Part shown: positions 46,541 to 59,080 of the stretch, one piece after another
Numbering within the stretch: the stretch's first letter is position 1
How the letters are laid out: each line of letters starts with the position of its first letter
Origin: Protopterus annectens
Taxonomy: Eukaryota > Chordata > Ceratodontiformes > Protopteridae
Direction: 5' to 3'
Length of the DNA: 64,000 nt
Assembly (NCBI RefSeq): GCF_019279795.1
Contig: NC_056732.1
Span: 179,487,113 to 179,551,112, forward strand
The notes under the pieces: generated by a model
Databases searched by the model: none
Told to the model about the DNA's origin: nothing
The model's input: only the letters and a program-made list of their open reading frames with translations
Position numbers and translations under genes: made by a program

Positions 46541-49371
46541 CCTCAACTTCAAACTTCTCTTTCCTAATAATGTACAAGCTACTAGTTTAAATTTGAAATG
46601 CAGGTCCACTTACAATCCACCCCTACATCCGCAATTAAGAAACTTTGAAAAGGTGATAGAGAAAGAAATTAGAAAAGCGGAATTAAATGGTTTGAGGTAC
46701 AACAACAATCTAGATACAGATGAAAAAAATATTTTAAATGCCTTGAAGAAAGATATGAACCTAAGGATTATGAAACCAGACAAAGGGGGAGGCATTGTAA
46801 TAATGGAAAATATGGAGTATGACAGTAGAATGTATAAAATTTTGTGGGATGACAATAAATACCAACCTGTGTCTAAAAATGAGATAAACATAGCATATAA
46901 TAAAATAGATATGAATCTAAATGATATGTTTTTTGAAGGGTTAATTGATCTTGAAACTTTCAATTTTTTGAAAGTGGAAAAACCAAAAGCACCCTCGATA
47001 TTCAGCATCCCCAAAATACATAAGAATGAGTTGGATCCCCCTTTAAGACCAATAGTTTCGGCCAGTGGTTCCAAAACCCATTCATTGGCCAAATTTGTGG
47101 ATACCAAGACAAAAAAGTTATGGGTAGAACGTGAACAAATCTTGAAAGATTCCTGGGACCTGCTTAAAGTTATTTCAGATATAAAAGACATAGATGATTT
47201 AATCTTTGTAACCATAGATGTTATAGATCTATTCCCATCCATTTCTCATGGAGAAGGTATAGAAATGCTTGAAGAAATAATATTTGAGGATAAGAATATG
47301 TCTAATAATGACAAAATAGTTAGTGTATGGTTGATGGAAATTGTGTTGCATAACAATTTCTTGTTCTTTAATGGTGAATTTTTTAAACAAGTTCAGGGAG
47401 TAACTATGGGGGCAGCATGTGCCCCCACATATGCTAACTTGGTATTAGCCAAATGGGAGGAAAAACATGTTTTACAAAGTGAATTTAAGTCCTCCTGGGT
47501 AATTTATCGCATGTTTCTGGATGACATTATATTATTTTGGACTGGAGGAGAGGAAAAGTTAAATGCTTTTTTGTTATACCTCAATAATACTTCCATTTTT
47601 TTTCAAATTTACCCACAAGGTATCTATTAATGCTGTACAATATTTAGATATTGAAATTTATAAGAAGGATAGTCACTTAGAAACTAGAGTGTATAGAAAA
47701 GCCACCTATTGTAATTCCTTTTTACACTTTGACAGTGCTCATCCCATACACGTTAAAAAGAACATCATTAAAGGTCAGTTTGTGAGAGGATGTAGAATGA
47801 CCAGTAGGGATCAAGATTTTGCTATAGAATGTGACTTGCTAGAGAATAGGTTCAAAGAAAGGGGATACCCGAATAGTTTTATTAAGGAAATTAGAGAAGA
47901 GGTGGTAAAAGCAAGGGGAACCAAATTTTCCCCAATAGTTATAGTTAAAGAAAAAGAGAAAGAAGTGGTACCTAGTACGAAAAACATTAAAAAACAAGAA
48001 AATTTCCACCTAGCACTTACATTGGAATTCAACACCATTAATAGCAAAATAAGGAGTATTTTTAATAAAGAATGGGATAGATTTATGAACTTAATGGAAT
48101 TAGATTTTGGGAGTAATAGTCCAGTGAAGATTGTATATAAAAATTCCTTAAGCATAAGAAACCTATTAGAAAGAAAAAAATCTTTAAATCCACAGGATAG
48201 GAGGAGGAAAGGCACTTATAAATGTGGAAGATGTGCCCAATGTACTTATGTATCCAATAGTAATGTCATTAATATAAGTAGTAGGAGCAAAACTATTGTT
48301 AATGATAGGCATTTTTATAACTGTGAGTCCTCAGGTTTAGTTTATTTGGCAGTATGTACGAAATGCCAATCTTTCTATGTAGGGAAAACCGAAAGGAAAC
48401 TAAAAAGGAGAATCTATGAGCACCTTAACGATATAAAGAATTGTAAGGAAACTAATGCTTTGTATAAGCATAGTAAGGAATGTACACAAACTAGGTTTAG
48501 TTTCTCCGTATTAGAACATACAGAAAAAGATATAAGAGGTGGACCCTGGGAAGAAATGTTAGAGTATAGAGAATTGTGGTGGCAAATGACCCTTGAAGCT
48601 TATAATCCACCAGGGTTAAATGAATATATTAATATTATACCCACTCTGAAGTTAAGGGCAGCTAAATTATAACTATGGTAACATCATTTTATTCTAAACA
48701 AGAGATTTAACATGTCTTTTTTATGAATTTTAAATAGTTACATTGAGGTTTACCTACAACATTTTTTTTAAACTGTCATACGTTTATGGTGGTGGTGCTT
48801 AAGGTAGGATGTACATGGTAATAGCTAGATTCAAAAAGTTCAAAAATACCCATTTAATTTACCTTTATTAAGGGAGATATTTTAACCTTGGAATGTTTCT
48901 TTATTTAGGTGTAATAAAAGAAATGGCCATTAGATGGCATTATAGGACAAGTGACACAATGGTTTAAACAAACAATTTATTAAATGTTTTTAAAATTTTT
49001 AAAATGCACATATTAAATGATATTTTATTGCATTCATGTATTTGGAATAAATATGAGAAATAAGGAAATTAATCATAAATTATGATATTCAAATGGAATA
49101 TCTTTGTATAAATATTTTTAAAAAACTTTTTAAATGCATTAATTGATTAATTCATTGACACACTATAAAAGGGGAATAATTTGTTGCAATAGAATTATCT
49201 GATGAAGTCCAGCTTATTGTGATGAAAACGCAGTATTAGTGAACAGCGTTAATGTGTGGTGGATTCTTTTGCTTTATGCTACGCTTTTATGTGGTCTGAG
49301 TGGTTCGACTAATAAAAACCTGGTCTATTTTTCAAAAGTTTGGTTCCTGATTCAACGTCCTTTTTTTAATA
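46541..49371 (+). mobile_element. Penelope-like element, 5'-truncated plus-strand copy
   Basis: Begins within coding sequence (CTTCAAACTTCTCTTTCC at 46543, the counterpart of about 45500 in the minus copy) and runs through the 3' end to 49371. It is nearly identical to the minus copy where they overlap. Its 3' end lacks about 34 bases present at the outer end of the minus copy (42508-42541). CATCATTAG follows at 49372-49380, duplicating 42499-42507. Confidence 0.9.
46593..48672 (+). pseudogene. Penelope-like RT/GIY-YIG, one frame change
   Basis: RT is open from 46593 (5'-truncated, no proper start) to 47630 with the FLDD box near 47520. The frame changes at about 47590-47630 beside an eight-T run where the sister copy reads differently. 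The second part, 47563-48672, carries the rest of RT, the CGRCAQC cluster near 48225 and the GIY-YIG nuclease near 48335-48420, uninterrupted. The GIY-YIG domain has the expected Tyr, Arg and catalytic Glu (YEHL). Confidence 0.92.
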
Positions 49372-52300
49372 CATCATTAGACTGCTTCTTACAGAGGGCG
49401 TTAGAGGCAGTAAATGATACATGGATAGACATACTTACAGAGGCCATTATACGCTGTATCTGATACATGATTAGACTGCTTCTTACAGAGGCTATTAGAT
49501 GTGGTAACTGATGCATGATTAGACTGTTTCTTACAGATGCCTTTAGATGCTGTAACTAATACATGATTAGACGGCTTCTTACAGATGTTTTTAGATGCTG
49601 TAACTGATACATGATTAGACGGCTTCTTACAGAATGTCTTACATGAGGTAACTGACACATGATTAGACTGCTTCTTACAGAGGCCGGTAGATTCTGTAAC
49701 TAATACACAGTTACAGTATTTCTTATAGAGGCCGTTAGATGCTGTAGATGAGACATGAGTAGACTGCTTCTTACAGAGGCTCTTAGATGCTGTAACTGAT
49801 ACATGATTAGACAGTTTCTTACAGAGGCCATTAGATGCTGTGATACATGATTGGACTGATTCTTACAGAGGCTCTTAGATGCTGTAACTGACATGATTAG
49901 ACAGTTTCTTACAGAGGCCATTAGATGCTGTAACTGATACATAATTAGACTGCTTCTTACAGAGGCTGTTAGATGCTATAACTGATAAATGATTAGACTG
50001 CTTCTTACAGAGGCCGTTAGATGCTGTAACTGACACATGATTAGACTGGTTTTTACAGAGGCCGTTAGATGCTCTAGCTGATATTGGATTAGACTGCTTC
50101 TTACGAAGGCTGTTAGATTCTGTATCTGATACATGATTAGACTGCTTCTTACAGAGGCTGTTAGATGCTGTAACTGACATATGATTACACTGCTTCTTAC
50201 AGAGGCCATTTGATGCAGTAAATGACACATAATTAGGTGTTTTTTTTACAGAGACTATCAGATAATGTAACTGATACATGATTAGATTACTTCTTACAGA
50301 GACTCTTAGATGCTGTAATTGATACATGATTACACTGCTTCTTACAGAGGCCATTTGATGCTGTAACTGATACATGATTAATCTGCTTCTTAAAGATAAC
50401 ATTGGATGCTGTAACTGATACATGATTAGACTGCTTCTTACAGAGGCCGTTAGATGTTATAAGTGATACATAGTCAGACTATTTCTTATATTGGCCATTA
50501 GATGCTGTAGATGAGACCTGATTAGATTGCTTCTTACAGAGGCCATTAGATGCTCTAGCTAATAAAGGATCAGACTGCTTCTTACAGAGGGTGTTAGATG
50601 CTGTAACTGATACAGGATTAGACTACTTCGTAAAGGAGATGTTAGATGCTGCACCTGATACATGATTGGACTGCTTCTTCAGAGGCCATTAGATGCTGTA
50701 ACTGATATTCAGAGTATTTCTTATAGAGGCAGTTAGACACTGTAGATGAGACATGAGTAGACTGCTTCTTACAGAGGCTCTTAGATGCTGTAACTAATAC
50801 ATGATTAGACTGCTTCTTACAGAGTCCATTAGATGCTGTACCTGATAAATGATTGGGCTGATTCTTACAGAGGCTCTTAGATGATGTAACTGACACATGA
50901 TTAGACAGTTTCTTACAGAGGTCATTAGATGCTGTAACTGATACATGATTAGACTGCTTCTTACAAAGGCCATTAGATGCTGTAACTGATACATGATTAG
51001 ACTGTTTTTTACAGAGGTCATTAGATGATCTAGCTGATATAGGATTAGACTGCTTCTTGCAGAGGTTGTTAGATGCTGAAACTGATACATGATTAGACTG
51101 CTTCTTACAGAGGCTGATAGATGCTGTAACTGATACATGATTAGACTGCTTCTTAAAGATAATGTTAGATGCTGTAAGTAATACATGATTGGACTTCTTC
51201 TTACAGAGGCTGTTAGATGCTGTAACTGACATATGATTAGACTGCTTCTTACAGAGGCCATTTGATACTGTAAATGACACATAATTAGATGTTTTTTTTT
51301 TTACAGAGACCATTAGATAATGTAACTGATACATGATTAGATTACTTCTTACAGAGGCTCTTAGATGCTGTAATTGATACGATTAGACTGCTTATTACAG
51401 AGGCTGTTAGATGCTGTAACTGACATATGATTACACTGCTTCTTACAGAGGCCATTAGATGCTGTACCTGATAAATGATTGGGCTGATTCTTACAGAGGC
51501 TCTTAGATGATGTAACTGACACATGATTAGACAGTTTCTTACAGAGGTCATTAGATGCTGTAACTGATACATGATTAGACTGCTTCTTACAAAGGCCATT
51601 AGATGCTGTAACTGATACATGATTAGACTGTTTTTTACAGAGGTCATTAGATGATCTAGCTGATATAGGATTAGACTGCTTCTTGCAGAGGTTGTTAGAT
51701 GCTGAAACTGATACATGATTAGACTGCTTCTTACAGAGGGTGTTACATGCTGTAACTGATACAGGATTAAACTGCTTCTTACAGAGGCTATTAGGTACTG
51801 CAACTGCTACATGATTAGACTGCTTCTTTAAGAGGCTGTTAGATGTTGTAAGTGATACATAGTCAGACTATTTCTTATATTGGCCATTAGATGCTGTAGA
51901 TGAAACATGATTAGATTGCTTCTTACAGAGGCCATTAGATGCTCTAGCTAATAAAGGATTAGACTGCTTCTTACAGAGGGTGTTAGATGCTGTAACTGAT
52001 ACAGGATTAGACTGCTTCATAAAGAAAATGTTAGATGCTGTACCTGATACATGATTGGACTGCTTCTTCAGAGGCCATTAGATGCTGAAATTGATACACA
52101 GATTATTTCATATAGAGGCCATTAGACACTGTAGATGAGACATGAGTAGACTGCTTCTTACAGAGGCTCTTAGATGCTGTAACTGATACAGGATTAGACT
52201 GCTTCATAAAGAAAATGTTAGATGCTGTACCTGATATATGATTGGACTGCTTCTTCAGAGGCCATTAGATGCTGAAATTGATACACAGATTATTTCATAT

Positions 52301-55300
52301 AGAGGCCATTAGACACTGTAGATGAGACATGATTAGACTGCTTCTTACAGAGTCCATTAGATGCTGCACCTGAAAAATGATTGGGCTGCTTCTTACAGAG
52401 GCTCTTAGATGATGTAACTGACACATGATTAGACAGTTTCTTACAGAGGCCATTAGATGCTGTAACTGATACATGATTAGACTGCTTCTTACAGAGGCCG
52501 TTAGATGCTGTAACTGATACATGATTAGACTGCTTCTTACAGAGGTCAATTGATGGTCTAGCTGATATAGGATTAGACTACTTCTTACGGAGGCTGTTAG
52601 ATGCTGTATCTGATACATGATTAGAATGCTTCTTGCAGAGGTTGTTAGATGCTGAAAATGATACATGATTAGACTGCTTCTTGCAGAGGCTGATAGATGC
52701 TGTAACTGATACATGATTAGACGACTTCTTACAGAGGCTTTTAGATGCTGTAACTAATACATAATTAGCCTGCTTCTTAAATATGTTAGATGCTGTAAGT
52801 GATACATGATTGGACTGCTTCTTACAGAGCCACTTAGATGCTGTAAATGACATATAATTAGATGTGTTTTTACAGAGACCATTAGATGCTGCAACTGATG
52901 CATGATTAGATTACTTCTTACAGAGACTCTTACATGCTGTAATTGATACATTATTAGATTGCTTATTACAGAGGCTGTTAGATGCTGTAACTGACATATG
53001 ATTACACTGCTTCTTACAGAGGCCATTTGATGCTGTAACTGATACATGATTAGACTGCTTCTTAAAGATAATGTTAGGTGCTGTAACTAATACAGGATTA
53101 GAGTCCTTCTTACAGAGGCTTTTAGGTGCTGCACTGATAAATGATCAGACTGCTTCTTAGAAGCCTTTAGATGCTGTAACTGATGCATAATTAAGCTGCT
53201 CCTTACAGAGGCCATTAGATGCTCTAGCTAATACAGGATTAGACTGCTTCTTTTACAGCATCTAATGGCCTCTAAAAGAAGCAGTCGAATACAGGATTAG
53301 ACTGCTTCTTTTAGAGGCCATTAGATACTGTAACTGAAAAATGATTAGACTGCTTCTTACAGAGGCTATTAGGTGCTGTAACTGCTACATGATTACACTG
53401 CTTCTTTAAGAGGCAGTTACATGCTGTAAGTGATACTTAGACTATTTCTTATATTGGGCATTAGATGCTGTAGACAAGACATGATTAGTCTGCTTCTTAC
53501 AGAGTCCATTAGATGCTGTAACTGATATATGGTTAGACGGCTTCTTACAGAGGCCATTGGGTGCTATAACTGATACATAATTTGACAACTTCTTTCAGAG
53601 CCTGTTAGATGCTATAACTGATATATGACTAGACTGCTTCTTACAGAGGCCGTTAGATGCTGTAACTGATACATGATAAGACTGTTTCTTATGGAGGCCA
53701 TTAGATGCTGTAACTGAGACATGATTAGACTGCTTCTTACAGAGGCCGTTAGATGCTGTAACTAATGCATGGTTAGACTGCTTCTTACAAAGGCCATTAG
53801 GTGCTGTAACTGATACCTAATTTGACATTTTCTTACAGAGGCTGTTAGATACTGTAACTGATACATGACTAGACTGCTTCTCACAGAGGCCGTTAGTTGC
53901 TGTAACTGACATGATTAGACTTCTTCTTACAGAGGGTGTTAGATGCTGTAACTGATGCATGATTAGACTGTTTCTTGCAGAGGCCATTAGATGCTGTAAC
54001 AGATACATGATTAGACAGCTTATTACAGAATATCTTACGTGAGGTAACTGACATATGATTACACTGTTTCTTACAGAGGCCATTACATGCTGTAACTAAT
54101 ACATGATTAGACTGCTTTTTAAAGAAGATGTTAGATGCTGTAACAAACACATGATTGGACAGCTCCTTACAGAGCCACTTAGATGATGTAACTGATACAT
54201 GATTAGATTACTTCTTACAGAGGCTCTTAGATGCTGCAATTGATACATGATTAGACTTCTTACAGAGGCCATTTGATGCTGTAACTGATACATGATTAGT
54301 CTGCTTCTTAAAGATAACGTTAGATGCTGTAACTGATACATGATTAGACTGTTTCGTACAGAGGCTATTAGGTGCTGTACTGATAAATGATCAGACTGCT
54401 TCTTAGAGGCCTTTAGATGCTGTAACTGATGCATAATTAGACTGCTTCTTACAGAAGCCATTAGATGCTCTAGCTAATAAAGGATTAGACTGCTTCTTTT
54501 AGAGGCCATTAGATGCTGTAACTGATATATGGTTAGAGTGCTTCTTACAGAGGCCATTGGGTGCTGTAACTGATACATAATTTGATATCTTCTTTCAGAG
54601 ACTGTTAGATGCTGTAACTGATACATGATTAGACTGTTTTTTTACAGAGGCCGTTAGATGGTCTAGCTGATATAGGATTAGACAGCTTCTTATGGAGGCT
54701 GTTAGATGCTGTAACCGATACAGGATTAGACTGCTTCTTACACAGGCTGTTAGATGCTGTAACTAATAAATGCTTAGACCGCTTCTTAGAAAGGCTATTA
54801 GGTGCTTTCCCTGAAACATGATTAGACTGCTTCTTAAAGAAGACATTAGATACTGTAACTGATACATGATTAGACGACTTCTTACAGAGACTGTTAGATG
54901 CTGTAATTGAGACATGATTAGACTGATTCTTACAGAGGTTGTTGGATACTGTAACTCATACATGATTCAATGGCTTTTTACAGAGGCTGTTAGATGCTCT
55001 AACTGATATATGACTAGACTGCTTCTTACAGATGCTGTATCTGATACATGATTAGACTGCTTCTTACAGAGGTTGTTGGATACTGTAACTGATACATGAT
55101 TAGACTGCTTTTTAAGGAGACCGTTAGATGCTGTGACTAATACTTGGTTAGACTGCTTCTTACAGAGGCAATTAGGTGTTGTACCTGATACATCATCAGT
55201 CTATTTCTTATAGAGGCCATTAGATGCTGCAGATGAGACATGATTAGACTGCTTCTTACAGATGCCCTTAGATATTATAAGTGATGCATGACTAGACTGG

Positions 55301-55720
55301 TTCTTACAGAGGCCGTTAGATCCTGAAACTGATATATGATTAGTTTGCGTCTTACAGACACTGTTAGATGCTGTAACTCATACATGATTAGACTGCTTCT
55401 TACAGAGGCCGTTTGATGGTGTAACTAATACATGATTAGACTGCTTCTTAAAGAAGATGTTAGATGCTGTAAGTGAAACATGATTGGACTGCTTCTTACA
55501 GAGCCACTTAGATGCTGTATATGACACATAATTAGATGCTTTTTTACAGAGACCATTAGATGCTGTAACTGATACATGATTAGATTACGTCTTACAGAGG
55601 CCATTTGATACTGTAACTGATACATGATTAGACTGCTTCTTAAAGATAACGTTAGATGCTGTAACTGATACATGATTTGACTGCTTCTTACAGAGGCCTT
55701 TAGATGCTGTAACTGATGCA
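49372..55720. repeat. 48-bp tandem repeat array, segment 4
   Basis: About 132 units, the longest uninterrupted stretch. Internal duplications are visible: 50829-51112 repeats at about 51455-51740 (offset about 626, near 13 units), and 52020-52140 repeats about 187 bases later. One partial unit is inverted at 53254-53286. Long open minus-strand frames here, such as 51334-50642, are repeat by-products. Confidence 0.97.
53254..53332. repeat. Inverted array unit forming a hairpin
   Basis: 53254-53286 is the reverse complement of 53300-53332 with one mismatch over 33 bases. It is the only place in the array where I see a unit fragment on the opposite strand. The 13-base loop suggests strand switching during replication. 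Confidence 0.85.
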
Positions 55721-57037
55721 CGTTTGCAAGTTTGTTACTTGTTTTAACTGTTACCTGGAACTCTTGAATGGGCAGACAAAGAAGGGAAGAATGCAGGCAG
55801 GTTATCTGCACAGAGGAGTGTTAATCCAGATTTTTGCCTCATATTTTCAGATTGTTTCTCATAAATGTGTTTTTTCTGGCAAATCATTGAAGACTGAAGT
55901 TGAGTTTTAGACTTCATATCCTCAGAAAATGCATACTAATGCAAACAATATTGTTCTATTCAGTTTCTAAGGAGGTCGGGGGATGTATGTATGTGTGTCA
56001 TACCTCTCAACTGTACAGATTTGCACAGAGGCTGAGTTGTGTGTGTATGAGTGAAATGCCCTATTTAGAGTTAGCAGGTGGAATTTATTTTCAAGGAATT
56101 GTGAGCTTCAAGGGAAAAGAAGTTTACTGCTGCCCATGCTAAGTCTGCTTAAAATGTGCAACTGTTTTGTTTAGCAAATGGTATCACTGTTGCGGTGTAG
56201 AATTTCAAAACAGTCTTAGTAGCACAGCAGGTAGCATACTTGCATCTTGATGTAGAGGGCTATATGCTCTACTCCCAGCGCATGTAGATTTTTATTTTAA
56301 GAGGGTGGAGTGCTGCAATCCTAAGTATGTCCTCCTTTGGATGAGATGCCTAGTAACTATGAACCTGTGTTTCCACTTGCCACTTATTCCTATTGCAATA
56401 TACAAGCTTAGTGTTTTGTTTTTAATGTAACATAGGCAATTTATTGTTTAAGGGCAGCAGGCATTGAATTTGTAGATGAAACACTGAAATATAAAGCTGT
56501 TTTCTAGCAACAACCTCTCCATTAGTTACCGATCTCTTTAATGTGAAATTATTCAGATGACTTTTACTTCTGCAGAGACTGTGCATATTGACAGATATTG
56601 GTGGATTGTAATGATAAATGTTTAAGTAGCCTTTTATGGTTGAAATGTTCTGAATTGGGCAATTTGTCATTATTGGTTCACATGTTTTGTTTCATTGCTT
56701 ACTGGAAAAAAGGGTTCAAAACTATAAAACACACTCTAAGTGGTGGTGTATTAAGGGATATAATTAAATTATATAATTAATACAATCAGGAAGGTGAATC
56801 AAAGCAGTTATGCATGGTTCTGAAATGTGTGCAAGGGGCCTATAATTTGAAAACAGTCCAAAAGTAAACAACCTGCCACTGGCCAGATGCATTTTCTTTG
56901 AATTTGGGTTTCAATGCTGTTTCAGTGAATGCGAGTTTCAAAGGTAGAGAAGTTTTAATGCTGTCTGTTTTTTATTGTAAAACTATTGCTTTGTTTAAGT
57001 TTAGCAAATGTCTATCAGTGTTTATGCTATAAAATAG
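55721..57037. other. Unassigned DNA right of the array, with a SINE
   Basis: The array stops at 55720 and unrelated sequence begins (CGTTTGCAAGTTTGTTACTT). No terminal repeat matching the hAT end at 26424 is present here. Apart from the SINE-like segment at 56214-56372 I recognise nothing. Confidence 0.45.
56214..56372 (+). repeat. Possible old tRNA-derived SINE
   Basis: TAGCACAGCAGG (56219-56230) fits the pol III A-box consensus exactly, and TGCTCTACTCC about 40 bases later matches the B box at 8 of 11 positions. The segment ends CTATGAACCTGTG, like the tail of the CR1-linked SINE at 43876-44012. No target duplication was identified. Confidence 0.45.
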
Positions 57038-57075
57038 GAGGTTACTAGGCTATTGGCCCTGAGGCCCTAAAATTT
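57038..57075 (-). mobile_element. CR1-like LINE 3' end fragment
   Basis: The minus strand reads GGGCCTCAGGGCCAATAGCC followed by AGTAACCTCCTA, matching the 3' end of the copy at 22691-24650. Confidence 0.6.
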
Positions 57076-57299
57076 GAAATAAAAGTTGTAAATTAAAACC
57101 AAATATCTGTAATCATTGTAGAAGTAAAGCATAAAACAGTAAGCACACCAAGAGTTTTGAACAGCGTTTATGGCAACTGGGGAGAAATAGCCAAGTAATG
57201 GGATACTGGAATGGCTGTGTGTGTGTGGGGGGGGGTTGAAGGGGGGCAGGGTTGGGGTGGTGCTCCGGGTTTGTACCCCCCTGTAAAAAATCCTGCGGG

Positions 57300-59080
57300 C
57301 TCCCTTGCTAAGGGGATACAATATTTGTCAGCATGGAAGAACACAGTAAAAAAAACACATTGCTTTGCCAAGGATGGTTTGCACCTGTCTCCTCTAGGCT
57401 TGTAAATATTAGCTTTTTACCATCCCCCATACAGTCTTTTTTAGACAATGCCAAACCGACAAACATTCCAACATAACAAAGGCAACCCAAGAAAACCTTA
57501 AGGTGTTACTGCTCAATGGCAGGAACTTAAACAAGAAGCTTCACAACCTTCAAGCTCTCTTCATCCTGCAGAATGTAGGCATTTGTGCAGTTACATAGTA
57601 TAAATAGGGTTACCACCTGTCCCACTTTGTAAAATGGCAAATGTCCTTAGATTTTAGGACAAAATTATTTCCTATATTTTATGTAATAGTTGCATAAAAC
57701 AGTTATTCTGTATCTAAAATACCTAAATGTTATAAGAAACAGAATAAGCAACTAAAATGCTACAAGAATAAGTTTTTATTTAGGCAAAAAGTTAAGTTCT
57801 ATCCTTTGTACTGACCGTGGGTATGTGTCGGCCTGTAAAATCTGTTGTTTGTACGTGGCAACCCTAAGTATAAAATCACGAAAAGTACTCGCAGTGAATG
57901 GTTTCAGTGCCTTCCATACATTTAGGCCATCATTTACACAGACAGGGGCTAAGGGTGGAGTCGTCTCCATCTACATCGACAATAAATACACCTACAGGTT
58001 GGTAAAACAGAATGACATGCAGTTTCTCTACGTACAACTTACTATAGACAAAGTCCTATATCATATCCTAGCAAGCTATAGGTCACCTTTATGTCCCATG
58101 AAACCCATAACTCATACCTAGACCTCAAAGTCACTCATTATTCAAACACCTTACTTATGGGGGACTTCAATCACCCCTTCTATAGGCTGGAAATCATATA
58201 CAGCCTCAAATTTGCAGGCAGAGAAATTTCTGGACTTTGTAAACACAAAGATCCTTGACCAGGTTACTGGTTACACCCACTAAAGGTTCTAATATACTGG
58301 ACCTGTTACTCAGAAATATGGGAGAAACTGCACCCCCCATGTCACTTCCTCCCTGGTAAGGTCCGACAACAAAGCTGTCTTCCTTTGAAATAAAAATTAT
58401 TATGGTAACCCAGTAAACCCTGTAAAAGGCAGGAACTATTTCAAAGCAAACTACATTTTATTAAGCGATAGTCTGTCAAAATTCAAGTCCCCTCTAAACA
58501 CAGCAACCTATGCAGAACTGTTCACAGAAAGTCTATAAAACCATATCAACAGCTGCATGGAGGCTGTTGTACCTACCAGAAGTCAGTCCAAAACTAACTA
58601 AAAACAAACTACCTTGGTTATACAACAAAAGGAAAAAAAATCATGGCTAAAATCAGGGCAACTCCCAAAAACATAAGAACTTGCTCATCAATAACCAAAA
58701 GAAATGCAGCTGAAGGAGAACCTGTAACAGTGCCAAACAAGAGATACATACAGATACATGGTGCTGTTACAGGTTTTGCCTAGTGGATTAAAGCTGGATT
58801 TATTACCATTTACTGCCTGATTCTCCTTCAGCTGCCTTTCTTTTGGTTATTGGTACTTTTTGGCAACTGTTTCTCTGTGTTTGAATTTCAAAATGTGCTC
58901 CACAAGCTAAACAGACAACTAAGATGGCTTATCAAGACCAAGAAAGCAAATTTCGAGGTCAAGATAGCCTTATAGGCAAAAGACAGCCATAAAGCCTTCT
59001 TCAGTTACGTCAGAAACATCAAAAGCAGCAGACAACAGTGCATAACCATAGCTGGCTCAACCAGTGTCCTATCCCCTTCA
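57300..59080 (+). pseudogene. Decayed CR1-like LINE (ORF1 end, endonuclease, linker)
   Basis: Plus strand. The end of the ORF1 esterase is at about 57310-57405 (AKDGLHLSPLGL, equivalent to ARDGLHLSALG in the copy near 40200). The endonuclease starts near 57505 (LLNGRNLNKKLHNLQA) and continues in pieces: GAKGGVVSIYIDN (57940), ASYRSPL, and a degenerate MGDFN (58155). The RT-proximal linker is near 58980 (HKAFFSYVRNIKSS). Stops and shifts abound. The RT itself is absent. A palindromic insertion sits at 58688-58852. Confidence 0.7.
58688..58852. repeat. Nested double hairpin
   Basis: Outer arms 58688-58719 and 58820-58852 are complementary with few mismatches (CAATAACCAAAAGAAA side). Inner arms 58720-58736 and 58768-58784 pair as well (CCTGTAACAG with CTGTTACAGG). 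It interrupts the LINE fragment, so it may be a foldback element or a product of local template switching. Confidence 0.7.
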
